Counted from the stretch's first letter, positions 7,789 through 17,319 are shown. The stretch is DNA of 64,000 nucleotides from Bacteriovoracaceae bacterium (GCA_016784965.1 JADHTQ010000012.1:32835-96834), one strand, 5' to 3'. Numbers and translations are program-made. Notes: generated by a model not told the origin, from the letters alone.

Positions 7789-8456
7789 AAAGAATCTGGG
7801 ATAAAGAAAAATTAATTGGCTCCAAGGATTTCAACAAAAGAGATAATCCTAATGACATCGTTGCATTTTTTAAAAATGTGGCAAGGCGCTGCTCCACCAT
7901 TACGATATGGCAAGATACGCTTTCAAAAGGACAGATAAGCTCTGAGGTTAAACTCTATGTTTCTAATCAAGAAAAAGGTGAAGTAGCAATTTTTCCCTGC
8001 AACGAAGAGGAAAAAGTAGTCGACTTTAACGAGAACATTCCCCTTGGCCTTTTTTCAAGACACGACCAAACCGTTGCAGAAGTTAAGATTTCTTATATTG
8101 GTCAAAGATATATGGTAGTATTCTTTGCTAAAGAAATTTTTGTTAAAGATTGTAGAGAGGCACTGCGCGTAATTCCTTCAACTCCCGGTAAAATGGTTTC
8201 AATTGTTAACAAACAGCAAACAGAGCAATTTCCTCTAATAGATATTTCTGCAAGAGGGGTTGCAATTTTGATCCCTCCGGATTCGTCAAAGTTTTTTAAA
8301 GATGCCCAAGAAGAAGTTATAATTGCCAAAATCCCCACCGATAACGGTGAAGAGGAAGTCAAGGCCCGTGTTATTTATATTAAAAAAATGGATAGTAGTG
8401 GCCACTGCCGAGTAGGTATCAAGTTTCAAACAAAACTAAATATAATTTCAGTTTGA
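7785..8456 (+). CDS. PilZ-domain protein
   Basis: A 223-residue soluble protein. The C-terminal half (about 125-220) is PilZ-like: FPLIDISARGVAIL carries the D/NxSxxG motif of c-di-GMP receptors, and GHCRVGIKFQ matches the closing strand. The RxxxR half of the ligand motif is not evident before it, so c-di-GMP binding is uncertain. The N-terminal half resembles the YcgR-N type beta domain only vaguely. PilZ proteins regulate motility or envelope processes; many of them occur in Bdellovibrio-like predators. It converges on the lipoamide dehydrogenase gene with four bases between them. Confidence 0.75.
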   Translation: MKRIWDKEKLIGSKDFNKRDNPNDIVAFFKNVARRCSTITIWQDTLSKGQISSEVKLYVSNQEKGEVAIFPCNEEEKVVDFNENIPLGLFSRHDQTVAEVKISYIGQRYMVVFFAKEIFVKDCREALRVIPSTPGKMVSIVNKQQTEQFPLIDISARGVAILIPPDSSKFFKDAQEEVIIAKIPTDNGEEEVKARVIYIKKMDSSGHCRVGIKFQTKLNIISV

Positions 8457-8460
8457 TTTA

Positions 8461-9849
8461 TTAACCATGAATGGATTTACCATTTGCTGCCATTGTGGCT
8501 TCTGCCAACCACTCACCAAGGGTAGGATGTGGATGGATAGTGTTGATTAACTGTTCTGCAGTGCCATTCATTGATTGCAATAAAGCAAATTCATGAATTA
8601 ACTCAGTGGCCAAGTTGCCTACAATATGAGCACCAAGTAGTTTTTTTTCTGTACTTAGTAGGACTTTACTAAAGCCATCTTTTTCGTTACTGGCCAAGGC
8701 CTTGCCGTTAGACATAAAAGGCATTTTACCCACCGTATACTTAATTCCTTCAGTTTGAAGTTGTTTTTCTGTATAGCCAATTGATGCCACTTGTGGCTGA
8801 CAATAGGTGCATCCTGCAATATTTTTTTTGTCAATTGGGTGAGGGGTAATTCCTCCAATGACAGAAGCGGCAATAATTCCTTCATGAGATGCTACGTGGG
8901 CCAAAAGGGGAGGGCCGCTTACATCACCGATAGCGTATATATTGGGGATGTTAGTTTGGTATTTATCATCAACTTTAATAAATCCTTTTTCTACTGCAAC
9001 GCCAATGCTCTCAAGTCCTATGCCTTCTATATTTCCTGTCATACCTGTGGCAATTAAGCACTTATCAAAGTTAAGTTGTGATGTTTGACCATTTTTTTCA
9101 CTGGTAATGGTGACGTCGTTGCCATTGTTGGTTGCACTGACAGAGGAGATTCCAAGAGAAGTTTTAATTCCATATCTACGGTAGGAGCGCTCAATTTCTT
9201 TGCTGGAGTCTTCATCCTCCAATGGTAGAAGGTGAGGTAGCAGTTCGAAAATGTGAGTTTTTACCCCAAAAGCATTATAAAAGTACGCAAACTCTACACC
9301 GATCGCTCCTGCACCGATAATGGCAATTGACTCGGGCATCTGTTCCATTTTGATTGCTTCCCAGGCACCGATCAAGCGGTCTCCATCGTGCTCTAGACCT
9401 GGGAATGACTTATAATGTGCCCCTGTAGAGATAATGATTTGGTCTGCTCCAACAGCTTCGACCTCATTATTACTATTTGTAACGGAAATGGCCGTAGTGC
9501 TTAGAAGCTTTCCAACTCCCATGAGTACTTCCACTTTATTATTTTTCAACAAAAATGCAATACCCTTAGCTACTCGTTCTGAGACACTTTTTGCCCTTTT
9601 AACTGCCTGGCCTCCATCTAAGGATTTAAGCTCGACATTAATTCCTAGGTTTTTTAAGTTTTTTAATTCATGAACACTATGAGCTGACTTTAATAATGCC
9701 TTGGTTGGGATACACCCCTTGTTTAAACAAACTCCACCAAGATGCTCTTTTTCAATGATGGCAACTTTTTTACCAAGCTGTGATGCCCTGATAGCAGCTA
9801 CATAGCCCCCAGGTCCAGCACCTAATACTACAACGTCAAATTTTTTCAT
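8461..9849 (-). CDS. lpdA: Dihydrolipoyl dehydrogenase
   Basis: A 462-residue flavoprotein disulfide reductase of normal length. It reoxidises dihydrolipoamide in the pyruvate, 2-oxoglutarate or glycine complexes, making NADH. Visible signatures are the FAD fold VVLGAGPGGYVAAIRA, the redox disulfide GGVCLNKGCIPTKALL, the NAD fold IIGAGAIGVEF, the second FAD segment IYAIGDVSG and the C-terminal catalytic HPHPTLGEW. No E1 or E2 gene is adjacent, so the partner complex is encoded elsewhere. Single-gene transcription unit. Confidence 0.96.
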   Translation of the reverse strand: MKKFDVVVLGAGPGGYVAAIRASQLGKKVAIIEKEHLGGVCLNKGCIPTKALLKSAHSVHELKNLKNLGINVELKSLDGGQAVKRAKSVSERVAKGIAFLLKNNKVEVLMGVGKLLSTTAISVTNSNNEVEAVGADQIIISTGAHYKSFPGLEHDGDRLIGAWEAIKMEQMPESIAIIGAGAIGVEFAYFYNAFGVKTHIFELLPHLLPLEDEDSSKEIERSYRRYGIKTSLGISSVSATNNGNDVTITSEKNGQTSQLNFDKCLIATGMTGNIEGIGLESIGVAVEKGFIKVDDKYQTNIPNIYAIGDVSGPPLLAHVASHEGIIAASVIGGITPHPIDKKNIAGCTYCQPQVASIGYTEKQLQTEGIKYTVGKMPFMSNGKALASNEKDGFSKVLLSTEKKLLGAHIVGNLATELIHEFALLQSMNGTAEQLINTIHPHPTLGEWLAEATMAANGKSIHG

Positions 9850-9910
9850 ATTCTTTATATCCTTATTCTGATAAAAAGCTCACAATAGCAAATAAGTACT
9901 GGAAAAAAAA

Positions 9911-10792
9911 TTGAAAAATGAACGGCCTCAATTAACGTTAACCACCGAGGAGAAAGCATTGCTGTTTAATGCTTTTCCAGAAGGCCTTGTGGCCTTTGAC
10001 TTAGAAACTACAGGGCTTTCGTCGCTTGTAGATAAAATTGTTGAGATTGCCGCCGTCAAAATAACTCCACAGAATCCTCATGGGGAATATTTTAGCTATT
10101 TAATCAATCCAGGGATTTTAATTCCTCAAGTAACCATTGATATTCATGGGATAACCGACGAAATGGTCAAAGACTCTCCAGTTATAGAAGATATTCTGGA
10201 CGATTTCCTTGGATATGTAGGCAACTTGCCCATTGTCGCCCATAACGCCAGGTTTGATATTGGGTTTTTGGTATTTGCTATCCATCAATTTCAAAAAGAG
10301 CTGTCGCACTCTAAAGTATATTGTAGCTGTCAACTTGCCCGGGAATGTTTAAAAAAAATGCCCAACTTTAAACTGGGAACTTTGGTTAAGAATTTGGATA
10401 TCCCCATTGAAAACCATCATAGAGCACTTGATGATGCTATTGCCTGTCTATTAATTTTGGTAAAAAGCATCATTACCACAGAAAATGTAGCAACTGCACT
10501 AAAGAGAAGTTATCAATTCTCACTTGGTGACTTCATGCGAAATAGTGATTTTGAAATCCCTCCACATTTGCTCCTTTTAAAGCAGAAGGTAGTGCATCAA
10601 GAAGTTGTAGAAATTAAGTACCAAGGGGGAACCATTAGAAATATTTTTAGGCCCATCAGGCCCATTGGCCTTCTTCCGGTACCTGGTAAAAATATTCTAT
10701 ATGCTCAGTGTTTAACCAGTAATATGTTTAAATCCTTTATTCTCAGTAAAATATCAGAAGTTAGAGAAGTACCCAAAAAAAATATTTCATGA
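9911..10792 (+). CDS. DEDDh 3'-5' exonuclease (DnaQ-like)
   Basis: A 293-residue protein with TTG start at 9911. The first 185 residues are a DnaQ-type exonuclease: VAFDLETTGL (ExoI, D-x-E), IHGITDEMV, IVAHNARFDIGFL (ExoII) and HHRALDDAIACLL (ExoIII, HxAxxD). The catalytic acidic residues and His are all present. The remaining 100 residues lack a known motif. It could be a polymerase III epsilon-like proofreading subunit or a stand-alone repair or RNA exonuclease; the absence of a clamp-binding motif in view leaves this open. Confidence 0.88.
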   Translation: MKNERPQLTLTTEEKALLFNAFPEGLVAFDLETTGLSSLVDKIVEIAAVKITPQNPHGEYFSYLINPGILIPQVTIDIHGITDEMVKDSPVIEDILDDFLGYVGNLPIVAHNARFDIGFLVFAIHQFQKELSHSKVYCSCQLARECLKKMPNFKLGTLVKNLDIPIENHHRALDDAIACLLILVKSIITTENVATALKRSYQFSLGDFMRNSDFEIPPHLLLLKQKVVHQEVVEIKYQGGTIRNIFRPIRPIGLLPVPGKNILYAQCLTSNMFKSFILSKISEVREVPKKNIS

Positions 10793-10840
10793 ACATATAA
10801 TTTAGTATATAAGGGCACTACTTTTGACTGGAGGTGTGTG

Positions 10841-12022
10841 ATGAACTATGAAGATTTAAAAACAGTAGAAGACCTTGATGGTCTATATCCCAAACATATC
10901 TTAGATAAATTTCCCAGTGCGGGGCAGAATGCATTTGATGATGTTTCCAAAGACGAATGGAATAGTTGGAACTGGCAATTACAAAATAGAGTTGTAGACT
11001 TGGATGCTCTAGAGAGCATAATCAACTGTAGTGCAGATGAAAAAAAATCTTTTATAGAGAGTACCGAAAAATTTAACATGGGCATTACCCCATACTATGC
11101 CAATTTAATGGATAAATTAGATGTTACCTGTCCCATCAGAATGCAAGCAGTACCAAATCTGGGTGAGCTAATTATTCTAAAAACGGATTTGGAAGATCCC
11201 CTGGGAGAAGAAAAGGACATGCCAGTTTTGGGGCTTACCCATCGCTACCCCGACCGAGTACTATTTTATGTAAGCAACAACTGTCCAATGCTCTGTCGAC
11301 ATTGCACCAGAAAAAGAAAGGTGGCAGCACCATCTTCTGCTGCACAAAATAAACAAATTGAAGATGGACTAAAGTATATAAAAGAGCATAAAGAGGTTAG
11401 AGATGTGATCGTCTCTGGTGGAGATCCTCTGGTTTTAAGCAATGATAAAATTGACTATATTTTAGGAGAACTAAGAAAGATACCTCATGTGGAAATTGTA
11501 CGCCTGGGTACCAGAACTCCAGTAACTCTACCTCAGAGGATGTTAGATGATAAGCTTATTGAAATTTTAAAAAAACATGGGCCAATTCATTTAAATACTC
11601 ACTTCAATCACCCAAAAGAGATGACTCGTGAGGCACTACTTGCCTGCACTCGTTTAGCTTTGGCAGGCGTTGCCTTGGGCAACCAGTCGGTCCTACTTAA
11701 AGGGCTCAACGATGATGCAAAGATCATGACTTCAGTGTGTCACCGGCTGCTTTTAATGAGGGTGCGACCTTATTATATTTATCAATGCGATTTAGCAGAG
11801 GGAATTTCTCACTTTAGAACTAAAATTACAAAGGGTATAGAAATAATCGAGAAGATGCGTGGGTGGACATCAGGTCTGGCCATTCCTCAATTTGTGGTCG
11901 ATGCTCCTGGAGGGGGTGGCAAAATACCTGTGAATCCTGAGTATATTGTAAGTAGAGTTGAGAATAAGGTTACACTGAGAAATTATAAACAAGAACAATA
12001 CGAGTATTTCGAACCATCTTAA
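10841..12022 (+). CDS. KamA-family lysine 2,3-aminomutase
   Basis: A 393-residue radical SAM/PLP aminomutase. CPMLCRHCTRKRKV holds the CxxxCxxC cluster motif; VSGGDPLVLS is the SAM-binding GGDP block; the PLP lysine is expected in the C-terminal FVVDAPGGGGKIP segment. Start ATG 10841 has GGAGG at 10830-10834. Length and sequence fit KamA (lysine to beta-lysine, used in lysine degradation or osmolyte N-acetyl-beta-lysine synthesis) better than EpmB (about 340 residues), but no ablB-type acetyltransferase or efp/epmA gene is next to it, so the pathway is undecided. Confidence 0.88.
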   Translation: MNYEDLKTVEDLDGLYPKHILDKFPSAGQNAFDDVSKDEWNSWNWQLQNRVVDLDALESIINCSADEKKSFIESTEKFNMGITPYYANLMDKLDVTCPIRMQAVPNLGELIILKTDLEDPLGEEKDMPVLGLTHRYPDRVLFYVSNNCPMLCRHCTRKRKVAAPSSAAQNKQIEDGLKYIKEHKEVRDVIVSGGDPLVLSNDKIDYILGELRKIPHVEIVRLGTRTPVTLPQRMLDDKLIEILKKHGPIHLNTHFNHPKEMTREALLACTRLALAGVALGNQSVLLKGLNDDAKIMTSVCHRLLLMRVRPYYIYQCDLAEGISHFRTKITKGIEIIEKMRGWTSGLAIPQFVVDAPGGGGKIPVNPEYIVSRVENKVTLRNYKQEQYEYFEPS

Positions 12023-12048
12023 GCTTTTTTAAATTATGGATTCAAATA

Positions 12049-12591
12049 ATGAATGATGACCTAATCGAAGTTGGACAATGCCATAAACCTCACGGGATTA
12101 AAGGTGGTTTTAGTTTTAGTTTAGCGGCCCATGATGAGAGTGTACTTCAACACGTAAAAACTATTCTTTTATTTCCAAAAGGTCCATCAAGCACTCTTTG
12201 CGCCTCAGGTGTAGAGTATACTATTGAGCAGATTTCGTTTGGCAATAAAGTGATTGTATATTTAGATGGAATATCTACTCGCAATCAGGCAGAGGAATTA
12301 ATTCCCTTTGTTATTAAAGTTTCCAGGTCCGACTTTGCTCCCATAACCGCAGATGGCGAATTTTATATTGCCGATTTATTGCACACTAAGGTGTTTGACC
12401 ACTTAAGCGGCAAAGAAATTGGTGTAATTTCTAGCTTCTATGAAAATAATGCTCAGACCGTTTTTGTCATTCAAAATAGCAGTGGAGGTGAGTTAATAGA
12501 GCTACCATTTGTAGACCATTTTTTCCCAGTTGTCGATTTGGACAACAAGCGAGTGGAAATTCTGCTTCCTGAGATAATTAATGACAAGTGA
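12049..12591 (+). CDS. rimM: Ribosome maturation factor RimM
   Basis: A 180-residue protein with the RimM start EVGQCHKPHGIKGGFSFS and the C-terminal PRC-barrel ending LPFVDHFFPVVDLDNKRVEI. It helps 30S head assembly by binding S19. It starts a conserved translation run rimM-trmD-methyltransferase-rplS, and its stop overlaps the trmD start by 11 bases. Confidence 0.95.
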   Translation: MNDDLIEVGQCHKPHGIKGGFSFSLAAHDESVLQHVKTILLFPKGPSSTLCASGVEYTIEQISFGNKVIVYLDGISTRNQAEELIPFVIKVSRSDFAPITADGEFYIADLLHTKVFDHLSGKEIGVISSFYENNAQTVFVIQNSSGGELIELPFVDHFFPVVDLDNKRVEILLPEIINDK

Positions 12592-13351
12592 CCAAACTTT
12601 AAGGCCTGTTTTTAAGATTTGGATTATTACTCTGTTTCCAGAGTATTTTGACCCTTTGTTAAATTGTGGCGTTACAAGTAAGGTCTGGGACTCAAAGCGT
12701 GACAAGTTGTTTGAACTAAACTTAGTTCAACTTAGAGATTATTCTCTAGACTCTTATAAAGGAGTTGATGATTCCCCATTTGGTGGAGGCCCTGGCATGG
12801 TTATGAGGGCGGATATATTAAAGAATGCTCTTTTTTTAGGGGTTGTTGAAGCTGGAGGGTATGGAGACAGTTACAAAGATAAGTTACATGTAATTTGTCC
12901 TAGTCCACGGGGGAAGCTATGGGATAACCAAAGTTGTATGAGCTTTGCAGAGCGTTTTTGGCAAAAACCGGCCAAAGATCTAGTCTTTATTTGTGGCAGG
13001 TACGAAGGAATTGATGAGCGTTTTATCCAAAATTATGTGGATGAGGAAATTAGTGTTGGAGACTTTGTGCTTACAGGGGGAGAGTTGGCGGTGTTAACTA
13101 TTATTGACTCTGCTATTCGCTTTGTCGATGGGGTTTTAGGCAATCAGCTGAGCACTGTTTGTGAATCGTTTCAGGGGGGACTTTTAGAAGCACCTCAATA
13201 CACAAGACCCCAAACGTTTGAAAATCAAGTAGTACCCGATGTTCTTCTTTCAGGGCATCATAAAAAGATTGAAGAGTATAGACAAAAACAAAGAGAGAAT
13301 ATAACAAAGAAATTTCGTCCCGACCTTTTTAAAAATGTAGGTAAGAAGTGA
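12581..13351 (+). CDS. trmD: tRNA (guanine-N1)-methyltransferase
   Basis: A 256-residue SPOUT enzyme that makes m1G37 in tRNA. Conserved blocks: IWIITLFPEYFDP, SPFGGGPGMVM, FICGRYEGIDER, and the knot segment ISVGDFVLTGGELA with VLLSGHHKKIEEYR downstream. Normal length. It overlaps rimM and the following gene, indicating one operon with coupled translation. Confidence 0.97.
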   Translation: MTSDQTLRPVFKIWIITLFPEYFDPLLNCGVTSKVWDSKRDKLFELNLVQLRDYSLDSYKGVDDSPFGGGPGMVMRADILKNALFLGVVEAGGYGDSYKDKLHVICPSPRGKLWDNQSCMSFAERFWQKPAKDLVFICGRYEGIDERFIQNYVDEEISVGDFVLTGGELAVLTIIDSAIRFVDGVLGNQLSTVCESFQGGLLEAPQYTRPQTFENQVVPDVLLSGHHKKIEEYRQKQRENITKKFRPDLFKNVGKK

Positions 13352-13941
13352 TTAAACAAAAACCAATTAGGCCTAATCTCTATTTAGGGCTTGTCCACTA
13401 CCCAATAAATAACAAAAATGGAGAGGTCGTCACGACTTCCGTAACAAACCTTGATATTCATGATATTGCAAGAAGCTGTCGCACTTTTGGTGTTGCCAAG
13501 TATTTTATTGTAACCCCTTTGAAGGCCCAGCACGAATTAGTTTCGCGCATTTTAGGGCACTGGGAAGAAGACAAGGCCTCAGCATATAATCCTGACCGGC
13601 AGGATGCGTTGTGCATGGCCAAGTTGGCAATGAGCATCGAAGTTGCCGAAAAAGAAATTGAAGACATTGAGGGAAAAAAACCACTGCTGGCGGTTACAGG
13701 CGCTGGATTTACTGCCTGTGACGGGGACGAAGTGTTATTAAATGAGAAGATCTTGCTTGACAATTTGCCGTGTTTGCTATTATTTGGTACAGGTTGGGGA
13801 TTGAATGCCTCCGTTGTAGAACGGGCCGATTATAAATTAGCACCTATTGAGGGTTATCCTATGGGTGGTAATGATTATAATCATTTATCTGTTCGTTCTG
13901 CTGTGGCGATCTACCTAGATAGACTGAGACGAGGCCTCTGA
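13348..13941 (+). CDS. SPOUT-type RNA methyltransferase (COG4752 type)
   Basis: A 197-residue protein starting at GTG 13348, whose GTGA overlaps the trmD stop. It matches the family of putative RNA methyltransferases found between trmD and rplS in deltaproteobacteria-like and Thermotoga genomes: LGLVHYPINNKNGEVV and VTNLDIHDIARSCRTFG at the N terminus, and LLLFGTGWGL with the knot-like SVRSAVAIYLDRL at the C terminus. The target RNA is not known. Confidence 0.85.
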   Translation: MIKQKPIRPNLYLGLVHYPINNKNGEVVTTSVTNLDIHDIARSCRTFGVAKYFIVTPLKAQHELVSRILGHWEEDKASAYNPDRQDALCMAKLAMSIEVAEKEIEDIEGKKPLLAVTGAGFTACDGDEVLLNEKILLDNLPCLLLFGTGWGLNASVVERADYKLAPIEGYPMGGNDYNHLSVRSAVAIYLDRLRRGL

Positions 13942-14018
13942 ATCTAATAAAATTTATCTTCGCAATGCCCTATAGATAAGGGCCTCTGGGGGAAATCTAA
14001 GTTAAAGGAGTTCTTAAA

Positions 14019-14384
14019 ATGAACCTTGTTGATGTCGTGAATGAAGATCACGAAAATCCTAATGTTAAAAAATATCCAGATTTTCGAACCGGTGATACTG
14101 TTGCCGTTCATGCCAAAATTACTGAAGGCGCCAAAACGAGAATTCAGGTTTTTCAAGGTGTGTGCATCTCTATCAAGAAAAAAAATACTGTCAATGGACA
14201 TTTTAGAGTCCGCAAAACCTCAAATGGTATTGGGGTTGAAAGAGTTTTTCCCTTTCACTCACCCAATATAGCCAAAATTGAAATCGTAAGACGCGGTAAG
14301 TCTAGACGCGCCAAGCTATACTATCTACGTCAACGTTCAGGTAAAAGCGCGCGAATTGCAATCGACTACGATCGTAGTAAATAA
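14019..14384 (+). CDS. rplS: 50S ribosomal protein L19
   Basis: A 121-residue L19 with [23 protein letters not shown] and the basic tail [19 protein letters not shown]. It lies at the 30S-50S interface. A good AAGGAG precedes the ATG. The 77-base gap before it holds a small hairpin (GCCCT..AGGGC at about 13968-13984) that could be part of an autoregulatory leader, but this is weak. Confidence 0.97.
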   Translation: MNLVDVVNEDHENPNVKKYPDFRTGDTVAVHAKITEGAKTRIQVFQGVCISIKKKNTVNGHFRVRKTSNGIGVERVFPFHSPNIAKIEIVRRGKSRRAKLYYLRQRSGKSARIAIDYDRSK

Positions 14385-14392
14385 AATAAGAA

Positions 14393-15154
14393 ATGCTGTT
14401 TGACTTAAATTGTGCCAGGGAATTCTTGGCACATAACGGTAAGTGTCCCCGTAATCTTGTGCTAGCTGGTTGTGATGAAGTTGGACGGGGACCCTTGGCC
14501 GGACCAGTGGTCGGAGCATCTGTTTTTTTGAAAATTTCCAATTGTGAGACCTCTGAGCAGATTATCAAAGATCTTTGTCGCAAATATAGCGATTTGGGCG
14601 TCACTGATTCTAAAAAGTTGACTCCTAAAAAGAGACAAATTATCTTGAGTAGTATCGGTGTCGATATCTCTAAGGTGTCGAGTGCAATTTTTGAGCTCGA
14701 GCGGCAACAAAATTACACACTTTCATTTTCAGTTAGTGAAATATCAAATACTTTGATTGATGAAATCAATATCCTGAATGCTTCACTACAAAGCATGAAA
14801 CAATCATTTGAAAAATGTCTAAAATGTAGTAGGGACACAGGTATAAGGGGAGTATTACTCGTTGATGGTAACAAGTCGCTGCCAGATATTATACCCAATG
14901 TAAGTGTTTTGCCGGTCGTAAAAGGTGACAGTAAATCAATTTTGATAGGCCTTGCTTCGATAATTGCAAAGGAGTACAGGGATAGGCTAATGTTGGCCAT
15001 GGATACCACATATCCAGGTTACGGCTTTAGTAAACACGCAGGATATCCCACCCAAGTACATCGAGATGCAATAAAGGTGCAGGGAGTCACTCCAATCCAT
15101 CGCAAGTCGTTTAAAGGAGTCAAAGAGTTTTGTCTAACAGGGAAGCGGCCATAA
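14393..15154 (+). CDS. rnhB: Ribonuclease HII
   Basis: A 253-residue RNase HII, which cuts RNA or single ribonucleotides in DNA duplexes. Visible: LAGCDEVGRGPLAGPVVGAS (catalytic DE), the SKKLTPKKR block, VDGNKSLP (third Asp) and SIIAKEYRDRLM. The family is usually about 200 residues; the extra length is an insertion between about 40 and 110. It starts eight bases after rplS, and its end overlaps the next gene by 25 bases. Confidence 0.95.
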   Translation: MLFDLNCAREFLAHNGKCPRNLVLAGCDEVGRGPLAGPVVGASVFLKISNCETSEQIIKDLCRKYSDLGVTDSKKLTPKKRQIILSSIGVDISKVSSAIFELERQQNYTLSFSVSEISNTLIDEINILNASLQSMKQSFEKCLKCSRDTGIRGVLLVDGNKSLPDIIPNVSVLPVVKGDSKSILIGLASIIAKEYRDRLMLAMDTTYPGYGFSKHAGYPTQVHRDAIKVQGVTPIHRKSFKGVKEFCLTGKRP

Positions 15155-15447
15155 ATGGTGAACAGCTAGAGCGCTATTTTTCTAAGGAGGTTCATCGCAT
15201 GGGCCTGCCACTGCTGATTTCACCGCTATGTTTGCGCGATTATGGATGTGGTCAAGTCGATTTGGCCAATATGCAGCGTGTAGACCGTCAAATGATTATC
15301 AACTTATATGAAGTAAAAAAATCATTGCGTGTCAATTGGATACAAAACATGAGGCTAAAAAAGTCATCCCAACTTTTAGGGATGATTTTAGGTCTTAACG
15401 TTATTATTACATATTTGACCCCGAAAAGAACTTTGCCAAAAAGGTAA
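15130..15447 (+). CDS. Divergent YraN/UPF0102-like protein
   Basis: A 105-residue protein with a TTG start inside rnhB. Position after rnhB is that of yraN. The N-terminal NGEQLERYF matches the GE..A..yL helix, and GQVDLA followed after a strand by LYEVKKS matches the D...ExK core of the PD-(D/E)XK fold (family GEIDLI...vEVK). The arginine-rich middle and the C-terminal strand also fit. The resemblance is weak, so a function in DNA processing is only suggested. Confidence 0.6.
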   Translation: MSNREAAINGEQLERYFSKEVHRMGLPLLISPLCLRDYGCGQVDLANMQRVDRQMIINLYEVKKSLRVNWIQNMRLKKSSQLLGMILGLNVIITYLTPKRTLPKR

Positions 15448-15467
15448 ACCTTAATTATCCTATAGTT

Positions 15468-15944
15468 ATGAAAAAGTTTATTTATGTAAATTTTGTAAAA
15501 GTTATTTTAATTGGAACTATGGTTATTTCATATATGGCCCCGGCTCATGCATTGTCTCCGAAGGGCAAAGCAATACTAACAATGGCAGTGTATGGAACAG
15601 TAGGAGGTGCCTTGCTTGGAACTTCTATGTTTTTGGCAATAGGTGGAACTTCTAGATCAATTTTTCAAGGAGCTTCCTTAGGGTTATATGCAGGGCTTTT
15701 ATTTGGTGCTTATGTGGTAGGCTCACATGCAATGAAGAAATTTAAATGGAATAAGGATTCGGGCAAAGATGATTACTACGGTCCCCCCATGGGATCTGGA
15801 GGGACATCTGCACCTGCCGGAGATGATTATTATCGCCACATAAATCATTCTTTTGAACCTACATTCAGGAGGGATCTCCCAGGAAAAAAGAACTATAAAA
15901 ATATGCCTTTATTTTATATAAATCTGATAAACTATCAGTTTTGA
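15468..15944 (+). CDS. Small exported/membrane protein, unknown
   Basis: A 158-residue protein with an N-terminal signal (cleavage likely after PAHA near residue 28) followed by two hydrophobic Gly-rich segments (about 38-62 and 68-88) like a glycine-zipper pair. The C-terminal 65 residues are hydrophilic with Tyr, Gly and Pro (DDYYGPPMGSGG). No family recognised. The end overlaps the convergent STAS gene by ten bases. Confidence 0.65.
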   Translation: MKKFIYVNFVKVILIGTMVISYMAPAHALSPKGKAILTMAVYGTVGGALLGTSMFLAIGGTSRSIFQGASLGLYAGLLFGAYVVGSHAMKKFKWNKDSGKDDYYGPPMGSGGTSAPAGDDYYRHINHSFEPTFRRDLPGKKNYKNMPLFYINLINYQF

Positions 15945-16321
15945 AAGGTTTTTCTTCTATTTCCAAACTTGATATTGAGCTTTTCGGTATCATCATCGTC
16001 AAATTGTTGAATAAGTGAACTTAATGCATCAAAATCGTATAGTTTAAAAACTCTTAAGAATTCGGTTTTCACATTCGCCAAACGTATTTGGGCCTTCAAT
16101 TTATTCAAGGATATAATTGTTTCAACAAATAAACCGATGCCAGATGAGCCGACAAAATCTAGTGAATCCATGTCTAGAGTTATTGTTGAGGTTGGATTTT
16201 CTTTAGTCAACATCTCTAACTCTTCTCTAAATGGCACACCTGTGTTGTAGTCCAGTCCCCCTTGCATGTGGACAGTTATATCTCCGTTGGAATTTGTGTG
16301 TACTACGGCCTTCATAGACAT
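15935..16321 (-). CDS. STAS-domain anti-sigma-factor antagonist-like protein
   Basis: A 128-residue single STAS domain, beginning at ATG 16321 with AGGGAAA upstream (an upstream TTG at 16348 lacks a site). ITVHMQGGLDYNTGVPFREEL and LDMDSLDFVGSSGIGLFVETI match the SpoIIAA-type core, with the Ser of DFVGSSG as the expected phosphorylation site. No anti-sigma kinase or sigma factor gene is adjacent. A small inverted repeat (GAAGAC..GTCTTC, 16343-16363) sits just upstream. Confidence 0.88.
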   Translation of the reverse strand: MSMKAVVHTNSNGDITVHMQGGLDYNTGVPFREELEMLTKENPTSTITLDMDSLDFVGSSGIGLFVETIISLNKLKAQIRLANVKTEFLRVFKLYDFDALSSLIQQFDDDDTEKLNIKFGNRRKTFQN

Positions 16322-16476
16322 ATCTTTTTCCCTTTTTAAAGAAGACAACTAATTAGTCTTCGACACACTAATTATACCACATACTGCAATTGTTTTTACC
16401 AAACGGAAAGTTTTTCTGTTTGTAACAATTCTGGTAGAGTAGAGTAGAAGAAGAATGCAAGTAGGAGCAGTTTAAG

Positions 16477-17319
16477 TTGGGCACTTTGACTTTAGTGACA
16501 TTGCCAATAGGGAATTTAGCAGATATTTCCAAGCGTGCTAAGGATGCTATTTCTGGTGAGGGATACTTTTTTTGTGAGGATACCAGAGTATTTCGCTCCC
16601 TTTTGTCGCATTTAAAGATAGATTCAAGTAATAAACAGATAGTATCCTGCCATGGGTATTCTACAGCTAGTAAAATTACCAATATATTAGACTTACTTGA
16701 CCGGGACGAGTTGGTATATCTTGTTTCTGATGCTGGCAGTCCAGCCATTTCAGATCCGGCCTATCCAATTATTCAAGAAGTTTTAAAAAGTGGACATGAG
16801 CTTGAGACCTATCCGGGTGTTAGCTCTCCAATTGTAGCACTGGAGCTTAGTGGACTACCTGCTATCCCTTTTCACTTTCACGGTTTTTTGCCAAGAGATG
16901 ATAGTAAAAAAAAGGATACCTTTAATCTTCTTTGTCACACATATGGAACACATATTTTTTTTGAGGCACCTACACGAGTGATAAAAACTCTTAAGCTTAT
17001 GTGTTTGACCCTCAAAAACACAAACTTGGTGGTTGTGAGGGAGCTGACTAAGAAATTTCAGTCTGTTTATCGCTTTAACTCTGACCATTTTGATAAGAAT
17101 TTAGGTGACATCGTACCCAAGGGAGAGTTCATCATTTTGCTGTATGTTTCAAAAGAGCAGATGATCCAAGCCAGCTCATGGCAGACTAGTGAGAAAAAGC
17201 TGGAAAAGTTGGCCTTAGAATATATGGAAAAAGGAGCAACTCCCAAACGAGTATCAAAAATAATAGCTGAAATATTAAATCGGTCTTCCAAAGAAATATA
17301 CTCAAAATTGGTAAAATGA
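16477..17319 (+). CDS. rsmI: 16S rRNA 2'-O-methyltransferase RsmI
   Basis: A 280-residue tetrapyrrole-methylase-fold enzyme that methylates C1402 of 16S rRNA. Motifs: LTLVTLPIGNLADIS at the N terminus, FFCEDTRVFRSLLSHL, LVSDAGSPAISDPAYP, ETYPGVSSPIVALELSGL and FHFHGFLPR. The start is TTG 16477 with GGAG ten bases upstream. The C-terminal helix resembles the usual short RsmI HTH-like tail. Normal length. Confidence 0.95.
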   Translation: MGTLTLVTLPIGNLADISKRAKDAISGEGYFFCEDTRVFRSLLSHLKIDSSNKQIVSCHGYSTASKITNILDLLDRDELVYLVSDAGSPAISDPAYPIIQEVLKSGHELETYPGVSSPIVALELSGLPAIPFHFHGFLPRDDSKKKDTFNLLCHTYGTHIFFEAPTRVIKTLKLMCLTLKNTNLVVVRELTKKFQSVYRFNSDHFDKNLGDIVPKGEFIILLYVSKEQMIQASSWQTSEKKLEKLALEYMEKGATPKRVSKIIAEILNRSSKEIYSKLVK

